This document shows, piece after piece, positions 1 to 25,000 of a DNA stretch of 25,000 bases. The notes beneath the pieces are model-generated. The model did not search any database. It saw only the letters and a program-made list of their open reading frames with translations, and was not told the origin of the DNA. The first letter of the stretch is position 1. The number at the start of each line of letters is the position of its first letter. Position numbers and translations under genes: made by a program. The DNA is from Cristatella mucedo. Lineage: Eukaryota > Bryozoa > Phylactolaemata > Cristatellidae. The DNA lies in assembly GCA_009760855.2 (NCBI GenBank), contig WPIO01000002.1, forward strand, positions 12,092,501 through 12,117,500. The letters run 5' to 3'.

Positions 1-2
1 CC

Positions 3-19688
<19,686 letters not shown>

Positions 19689-19825
19689 TCGCCTGCAATT
19701 GACCCAAAGATTTTAGACTACCGGGTAGCCACATTTTCTACAGCCTGTGTACTGTGTACACTTTGCTATTTGTTATGCTTATTTTAGATATCACTGCTCA
19801 ATAAAGGTTTAGTTTAACATATTTC
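19689..19825 (+). other. 3' untranslated region of the cadherin gene
   Basis: AT-richer sequence between the stop codon and about 20 bases past the poly(A) signal. It would make a short 3' UTR of roughly 130 nt if the signal at 19800 is the one used. The cleavage site is inferred. Confidence 0.6.
19800..19805 (+). terminator. Polyadenylation signal AATAAA
   Basis: A canonical AATAAA 111 nt after the cadherin stop codon, followed by a T-rich stretch (GGTTTAGTTTAAC). It is the first such hexamer downstream, so it is the likely 3' end signal of the cadherin mRNA. Confidence 0.7.
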
Positions 19826-20171
19826 TGCAATGCTGATTCAGCATAAAGGTTGTACTGCCTACTTGTAGATTATACTGTCCTTCAGCAAGGCTGTGTAACA
19901 GTGATGGTCGTGCTGGTTCACGATACTTTGTTTTCAGCTTCGCAGGTATATACCAGGAAGCCACTTCTTGTCAACCTCATGGATTCAAATTACCTTTTGC
20001 AGATGGTCATACTCTCCTGCATCCACTAATGTTCGCTTGCCGTGGGGTCAGCCTACAGCCATGTTTGTAATGAAGTGTGCATTAGGCTGCTCTGCAGTTA
20101 TATTTTTAAATAGAGCTACCGAAGGGGATCTATCGTGGGACTAAAGGGTAGGTTAAATTACGACAGGCAGG
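19826..20171. other. Intergenic sequence, nothing recognised
   Basis: AT-rich DNA after the cadherin 3' end. No ORF with a recognisable product and no RNA gene was seen. Confidence 0.5.
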
Positions 20172-20220
20172 TGTGGTCTAGCATTATCTGGCTTGAAGAG
20201 CCAGATAATGCTAGACCACA
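20172..20220. repeat. Perfect inverted repeat 1 (22-bp arms, 5-nt loop)
   Basis: The arm at 20172-20193 (TGTGGTCTAGCATTATCTGG and 2 more) is exactly complementary to 20199-20220 around the loop TGAAG. With no mismatches it would fold into a stable hairpin in DNA or RNA. Confidence 0.97.
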
Positions 20221-20223
20221 AGC

Positions 20224-20265
20224 TGAGCTCAATCGGTAGAGCCAGAGCTCTACCGATTGAGCTCA
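20224..20265. repeat. Perfect inverted repeat 2 (19-bp arms, 4-nt loop)
   Basis: The arm TGAGCTCAATCGGTAGAGC (20224-20242) is exactly complementary to 20247-20265 around the loop CAGA. The arm matches the D-arm/A-box wording of tRNA genes (AGCTCA-T-CGGTAGAGC), which suggests a tRNA or tRNA-derived SINE source. It begins 3 nt after inverted repeat 1. Confidence 0.97.
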
Positions 20266-20469
20266 TCAAATGCGTTGCTTACTCTCAGTTCAGGTATTCA
20301 GGTACCCTAGACTTCCAATGCAAGTGCAACAAACAATTGCCAATGAAGCCTTCAAATGTTTCTACCTTCAAATGTTTCTTCTGACTGACCTTATTATGTT
20401 CTCGATTTCAGCTTCCCCAGGTGCTATAAAGGACAGCTTCGGTTACCTGCCACAACAATGATAGCACCT
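20266..20469. other. Intergenic sequence, nothing recognised
   Basis: About 200 bp between the double hairpin and the older LINE fragment. It has a short direct repeat of CTTCAAATGTTTCT (near 20349 and 20367). No gene seen. Confidence 0.5.
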
Positions 20470-21010
20470 GTGACAGCTTAATCGCTCCATATTAGCTCAG
20501 GCTAGTGGTCCCTACTTTCAGCGACAGAAAATTGAGAAAATTCGGGCTGGAATAGACAGGGATACCACATCTAAGTTGGTCCACGCATTTGTGACATCCC
20601 GTTTCGACTTCTGTAACTCAATGCATGCTGGCCTACCAGCATGTGCAAGCAGGCACTTACAGCTGATGCAAAACTCTGCAGCTAGGCTTGTCTGTCGTGA
20701 GCGTCGCAGTTGCCACGTCACACCACTTCTCACCGACTTGCACTGGCTACCAGTCAAGCAACGGATCGGCTTCAAGGTTTTGTCGCTCACTTTTAGGTCA
20801 CTTCATTCTTTGGCCCCAGCCTCTACAGCCGGTCTAGTGCCCACCAGGCTGAGCTTCGTACCATCTGCTTTTCGGAATCTAACTGTTTACCTATTCCTTG
20901 TACAAACCTCAAGTCCTTTGGAGACCGTGCCTGTAATTTGTATGCTCCCAAAGCATGGAACTCACTCTCGACTAGCGTCACGACATCCTCTGACTTGACC
21001 ACAATTATCA
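20470..21010 (+). mobile_element. LINE copy B, 5' fragment (older, interrupted by copy C)
   Basis: Aligns with the reverse transcriptase C-terminal region of copies A and C, clearly from 20560 and more weakly from about 20470. It contains F-V-T-S-R-F-D-F-C-N-S and L-H-W-L-P-V, with frameshifts. Similarity stops after TTGACCACA near 21003 and resumes at about 22346, on the other side of copy C. It is more diverged than A or C. Confidence 0.85.
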
Positions 21011-22345
21011 CATAGCTCTTCTAGAGCGCCTCTCATCTCGCCTGGGAATCACTGGCACTGCTCCACAGTGGTTCAGGTCCTATCTCAGTGGGAGACTCCA
21101 GAGTATTGACTTGAATGGACAAAGATCATCTGAGGTACCTCTGAAATATGGCGTGCCTCAGGGCTCCGTGCTAGGTCCGGTTCTTTTCACGGTTTATATT
21201 CTCCCTCTTGCTGATGTGATTGCCAAGCACAATCTTGGCTTTCACTTCTATGCAGATGACAGTCAGTTGTACCTTTGCTTTGATTTCTCCTAGCCTTCGA
21301 GTACCTCAAATTCTCTCAACTCACTTGCTGAATGTATTGATGACATCCGCACATGGATGGCAGCAAATTTTCTAAAACTAAATGACGATAAAACTAACTT
21401 ACTAGTTATGGGCAAACCCAGTGTGATTCACAAATTGGAAAAGCTGACGCTCAAAATTGGCTCTGCCAGCATATCTCCTGTCGAATCAGCTCGAAATATA
21501 GGTGTCATATTCCAAAGCGACCTCTTGTTAGACGACCATATCAGCTCCACAGTCAAATCCGCCTATTTTCAGCTTCATAACATCGCTAAAAGTCGGGTTT
21601 GTTTAGATAAGGATATCCCATCTAAGTTGGTCCATGCATTCGTGACATCCCGTCTAGACTTCTGCAACTCACTGCTTGCTGGCCTACCAGCATGTGCGAT
21701 CAGGCGATTGCAGCTGGTGCAAAACTCTGCAGCTAGGCTTGTCTGTCGTGAGCATCGCAGTTGCCACATTACTCCACTTCTCGCCGACCTGTACTGGCTA
21801 CCAGTCAAGCAATGGATTGACTTCAAGGTTTTGTCACTCACTTTTAGGTCCATTCATTCAATGGCTCCAGCCTATCTCTCAGATATACTCCCCCATCAGG
21901 CCAAGCATGGTACCACCCGCTTTTCGGAATCCAACAGTCTGCAAATACCCCTTACAAACCTCAAATCCTTTGGAGACCATGCATTTAGTTCGTATGCTCC
22001 CAAAGCCTGGAACTACCTCCCGACCTGCGTCAGAACATCCCCTGACCTGACCACATTTAAAAAGAATCTGAAAACACACCTATTTAGGACTGCATTTAGT
22101 GGGTCCCTGTGATTCGTCCTTGATGTGCTTATGCTTGCTGACACTGTGCATGCTGCCACTAACCGCATTTGCATGCTGACCCTGTGCATGTCACCCCTAA
22201 CCATGTTATTCATTTTGTTTGTTTGCCAAGCATGATTTTACTCACCATTCAACTGCATTTCTCTTTGCAGCAAATGTGAAGCGCCTAGAGAGAGATTGAG
22301 TTCTCTGAGGGCGCTTTATCAAGTGTATTATTATTATTATTATTT
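21011..22345 (+). mobile_element. LINE copy C, CR1/L2-like, nested in copy B
   Basis: The longest copy, 5' truncated but keeping reverse transcriptase motifs: G-V-P-Q-G-S-V-L-G-P near 21150 and the catalytic F-Y-A-D-D at 21246-21260. It ends with the hairpin tail at 22279-22320 and ATT repeats to 22345. The endonuclease domain is missing, so it cannot move by itself. Its sequence sits between two parts of copy B. Confidence 0.9.
21015..22112 (+). pseudogene. Reverse transcriptase (partial) of LINE C, one nonsense codon
   Basis: One frame runs from 21015 (L-L-E-R-L-S-S-R-L-G-I) to TGA at 22110, broken only by a TAG at 21291-21293, about ten codons after the YADD box. That leaves the fingers/palm part and the thumb-like C-terminal part separated by a single stop. 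It lacks the N-terminal endonuclease and the first RT blocks. The near-intact frame suggests a fairly young insertion. Confidence 0.88.
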
Positions 22346-22432
22346 AAGAAACTAAAAGTGAACCTATTTGTAACAGTATTTAGTGGGTCCCTGTGATTCG
22401 TCCTGTATGTGCTTATGCTTGCTAACACCGTT
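22346..22432 (+). mobile_element. LINE copy B, 3' fragment
   Basis: AAGAAACTAAAAGTG...CCTATTTG followed by TTTAGTGGGTCCCTGTGATT matches copy C at about 22055-22145. This is where copy B left off before copy C. It fades out near 22432, short of the LINE 3' hairpin. Confidence 0.82.
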
Positions 22433-22611
22433 GCAATAAAGATACCATCAAGTTTGTAACCGGGCAGTGAAGGTCGTCCCCTGGTTCTCTACCGGTGGAC
22501 TGTGTGATGCAGTGCTGCAGTGCGGTTAAAACACAGGCGGCCACAGCTGGGTGCCGAAAGCAACAGTTTATTGTGGGCCTGTTAGTAGCGGTTACGCACC
22601 GGCGCAAGCGC

Positions 22612-22767
22612 TTTACATGGCGCACACCGGACCGACGGAGTTAACTGCACAAACTCCCGAAGCCCGAGTATAGACAACTACCCTGTGCGTTTACGCGGCG
22701 CGTACCGGACCGACGGAGTTAACTGGGCGAACCCCCGAAGCCCGAGTATAATAAACTATCCTATGCG
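22612..22767 (+). repeat. Tandem dimer, 78-bp period
   Basis: Two adjacent imperfect copies (22612-22689 and 22690-22767) sharing CCGGACCGACGGAGTTAACT and CCCGAAGCCCGAGTATA. A directly repeated promoter-like or LTR-internal unit is possible. Confidence 0.9.
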
Positions 22768-23083
22768 CGCGTCGCTAGCGATTGTCCCAACCCCGAAGGC
22801 GGGCCGCTATAGCACCCCAAGATACGAGCAGCTAACTGAATAGCCGGCAGAACACAACTGCGCAGTCTAAGTTGCACTTAGCCGTCTGTCGCCGTAGGTT
22901 CGCCTCTCGTACTCTCAAAGCGTATTCTCGAATCGATTACCGAAGCTGCAGCCCCGAGCTCTGGGGAGTAGTCTCTGCTCGACTACCCAAGCTGTCGCCG
23001 TAAGCTCTGTCACTCATCTCATTATATTCTCTCTCCTCTCAACTCCTGACCTCGCGCGCAGCTGCTATTTCTACTTCAGCAAA

Positions 23084-23320
23084 TTAGTCGGTGCACATCC
23101 TGACCGCAACGTCTGCACCAGGCTTCATTCTAACTTTAGCGGGTAGACCAGGAGCCGGGCTTGTATTAGGTGTCCAAGTCGAACCCGCTAAGACAACCAC
23201 GTTAGTCGCTCCATCTCCTAACCGCATCGCCTGCATAAAGCTCCATTCTAACCTGAGCTAGGTGAGTCAGGAGCTGGGTCTGTACTAGGCGCCCTAGTCG
23301 ACCCCCCCCCCTCTAAGGCA
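23084..23320 (+). repeat. Tandem dimer, about 118-bp period
   Basis: Two diverged copies beginning TTAGTCG at 23084 and 23202. Shared segments include CATTCTAAC, CAGGAGC-GGG and TA-TAGG-G-CC-AGTCGA. The second copy ends in a C9 run. Confidence 0.8.
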
Positions 23321-23365
23321 AGGGCTCACATCGCGGCTAAGCTGAGAGCTGCACCAGTGCAAGTT

Positions 23366-23567
23366 AGATCGATATATGAAGCCTGGCCCAGAGCATTGAA
23401 GATGTTGTCGAGCTGTGAAGCTATGTTAACCTAGTCTTCACGACGACTTGGCAACGGTTGGACAAACGGCAAGTGCACAAAAACTTTGGCAAATGCAGTG
23501 CAGCTTGAGCCGCATGACACGATCTTTCACATTGTAGCAGGGAGAAAGATCAAACTGATAGAGCTAT

Positions 23568-23637
<70 letters not shown>

Positions 23638-24260
23638 AAGTCGAAGGGAGCGTTGACTGAGAAGCTTGTTGAAGAGAGGAAAAAGACACTCGGTTAAGCC
23701 ATTCACATAAGAGCTGCTAAGCTGCATAATGTGCCCATTGAAAACCTTCGTATAGGCACGGGTTTGGTTCTTTACTGCAAAGCTGCTTTTGGTTACTCTT
23801 AAGAGAATATGAAATATCCTGCTTATGCTTGCTTATAAGATAGTGCGGCTCGTCCTAATGAACGAGAAAGTTGTTCAACGCACACTTTTGCTCATCAATG
23901 AGGTGCAGTTTTCTTGCGTAAGTCGGAGTATTCATGTATGCTACTTTTTATCATAAGCTTAACACAAGAATGATCTCATCATTTGATAGTTCCTGCGGTA
24001 TTGTTTTCCGGTGCATTTGGACAAGCTGAATTAGGTGGAGCACCTGCTCCAGGCAAAATGCTTTACAGTTGCCAATCACCAAGAGAGAGGTACCCGATGA
24101 GTCAGCAGGCAGTGTTGTGCAAGTATGTCTCAGTTTAACTAGTGGTCGTGGTTGGGGTGGATTTCAAGGAATACGAGTGCGTTTAACTAGTCATGCTTTC
24201 TAAGCAGAAATAGTCCCACGCCTAAAAAATTGCGGATGCTCCACCTGAAGCTAGCTTAAC
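23366..24260. other. Intergenic sequence, mostly unassigned
   Basis: Contains one GA microsatellite (23570-23636) and an inverted pair AGGTGGAGCA (24033-24042) / TGCTCCACCT (24237-24246) bounding about 214 bp, which could be a decayed MITE. No gene recognised. Confidence 0.45.
23570..23636 (+). repeat. (GA)n microsatellite, intergenic
   Basis: 67 bp of pure GA on the plus strand. Confidence 0.97.
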
Positions 24261-24264
24261 GTGC

Positions 24265-24415
24265 CAAGCCTGTTTGGTCAAGCGGTTAAGGTGCTCGATT
24301 AAGGTGCCCCGACCAAGGTCTGTGCCGAAGTCGGGGAGGGGGGCACCGAGGCATACGTGAAGCGCCTGAATAATGATCAAGTTATCTTAAAGCGCTAGAC
24401 AAATGAATTATTATT
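24265..24415 (+). mobile_element. tRNA-derived SINE with LINE-type 3' tail
   Basis: The head has TTTGGTCAAGCGGTTAAGG (24272-24290), an A box of the Ser/Leu tRNA kind. The body is GC-rich. The 3' end from 24359 reads GAAGCGCCT...AAGTTATCTT..GCGCT...TTATTATT, which aligns with the LINE tail at 22279-22342 (GAAGCGCCT...GAGTTCTCT..GCGCT...TTATTATT). SINEs commonly borrow the 3' tail of the LINE that moves them. The B box is poorly kept. Confidence 0.65.
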
Positions 24416-24460
24416 TTTTAATGTGTTCCTAATTCCTGCACACGCTATATACATGTATAC

Positions 24461-24557
24461 AAATAAATAAATAAACGAATAAATAAATATATATATATGC
24501 CTATATATATTTCTATTTATATATATTTCCATTATTTATATATATATATATATTTCC

Positions 24558-24610
<53 letters not shown>

Positions 24611-24612
24611 CC

Positions 24613-24657
<45 letters not shown>

Positions 24658-24658
24658 T
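24461..24658. repeat. AT-rich tract: (AAAT)n, (TA)n and TATTTCCATTA units
   Basis: Starts with AAATAAAT repeats, then TA runs interrupted about four times by ATATTTCCATTAT. The regular interruption makes it a compound satellite-like array rather than a simple TA repeat. Confidence 0.93.
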
Positions 24659-25000
24659 TCCGTAGCCACCTAGAGTTGCTAGTGAAGCGAGAAAGGTTGC
24701 AAGGAAGAATCGGGTGCGACTATGTTCAATCAACTCCGTTGCAGACTGCTGAGAGCAGAACGTCAACTGAAGGGTACTGTATACAGCATAAGATCAGGAG
24801 TGGTAACTGTGCCCTAGGAAAATTGGGGCACGCTCCGGCAGCAGCTAGGTCTGTTGGAAGTGGATCGCCGGGCGATTCCTTTCAATCAGCAGGCGCAGAT
24901 GCCTCCGCGAGGTTAGTATTTGATCACTTGAGCTGCATTCCTCCAGTGTGTGTGAAAATTGTCTTTTCTTACTCTTCGTACAAGTTCTAATTCTACTTTG
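24659..25000. other. End of window, unassigned
   Basis: The plus-strand frame running to 24990 is open from 24646 but shows no recognisable motif. A GT donor-like AG|GTTAGT at 24911 exists. I cannot say whether it is coding. Confidence 0.4.

Larger units (their letters stand above)
22455..23361. mobile_element. Possible solo LTR or unclassified GC-rich insertion
   Basis: A GC-rich block of about 905 bp starts TGTAACCGGG and ends CAGTGCA. It is flanked by the direct repeat CAAGTT (22449-22454 and 23360-23365). It starts with TG and, allowing a 4-bp duplication (AGTT), ends with CA as LTRs do. There are two internal tandem dimers (periods 78 and 118 bp). No ORF, primer-binding site or second LTR was seen. 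Another kind of noncoding insertion or a chance repeat are alternatives. Confidence 0.35.

Noticed and set aside
20224-20265. tRNA gene at the D-arm-like hairpin
   Set aside because: Only the D-arm-like segment is present and it is followed by its own reverse complement, with no anticodon or T-arm.
24272-24350. Functional tRNA-Ser or tRNA-Leu gene
   Set aside because: Only the A box is convincing. The acceptor stem and T-arm do not pair, and the sequence runs on into a LINE-type tail, so a SINE fits better.
24646-24990. 114-residue ORF at the end of the window
   Set aside because: It begins in the TA repeat, has no family motif, and no splice or promoter support can be judged at the edge.

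Overview
This is nuclear DNA from an animal. Coding sequence is split into many short exons by GT..AG introns, the stop codons are standard, and the introns carry long GA, GT and AT microsatellites and CR1/L2-like LINE fragments. Exons are GC-rich and full of Ala, Ser and Val, while introns and intergenic DNA are less GC-rich. I cannot name the phylum; an invertebrate is likely, because the gene does not closely match a vertebrate Fat or Dachsous that I know.

Positions 3-19688 (+ strand) hold the 3' part of one very large gene. It encodes a Fat-type cadherin that enters the window already inside its cadherin array. I could build 19 exons whose splice phases all agree, giving an open frame of 8001 nt (about 2666 residues plus stop). 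In order, the protein has about 12 cadherin repeats (exons 1-10), a membrane-proximal region without cadherin motifs (exon 10), an EGF domain (exons 11-12), a laminin G domain (12-13), a second EGF (13), a second laminin G (14-16), a short Cys-rich stem, one transmembrane helix (17), and a cytoplasmic tail of about 550 residues (17-19). The tail carries three copies of an RTPVDEL motif, an acidic Ser-rich stretch, a Trp-rich block resembling the Dachsous tail, and a C-terminal DYV. A poly(A) signal lies at 19800.

The larger introns hold mobile and simple-sequence DNA. Intron 1 has a 5'-truncated LINE with an 8-bp target-site duplication. Intron 3 has a GA tract of about 375 bp ending next to the 3' splice site. 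Intron 5 has a small unexplained ORF with its own AATAAA. Introns 1 and 6 share a tRNA-like SINE fragment on the minus strand. Introns 7 and 11 have long GT tracts.

The last 5 kb is intergenic. It contains two adjacent perfect hairpins built on a tRNA D-arm-like sequence (20172-20265), a LINE nested in an older copy of the same family (about 20470-22430), a GC-rich block flanked by CAAGTT repeats that may be a solo LTR (22455-23361), a GA tract, a tRNA-derived SINE whose 3' end matches the LINE tail (24265-24415), and an AT-rich satellite-like tract. No rRNA gene, intact tRNA gene or CRISPR array was seen. The most notable observations are the combination of Fat-like ectodomain and Dachsous-like tail, the repeated tail motif, the double hairpin, and the matching LINE and SINE tails.
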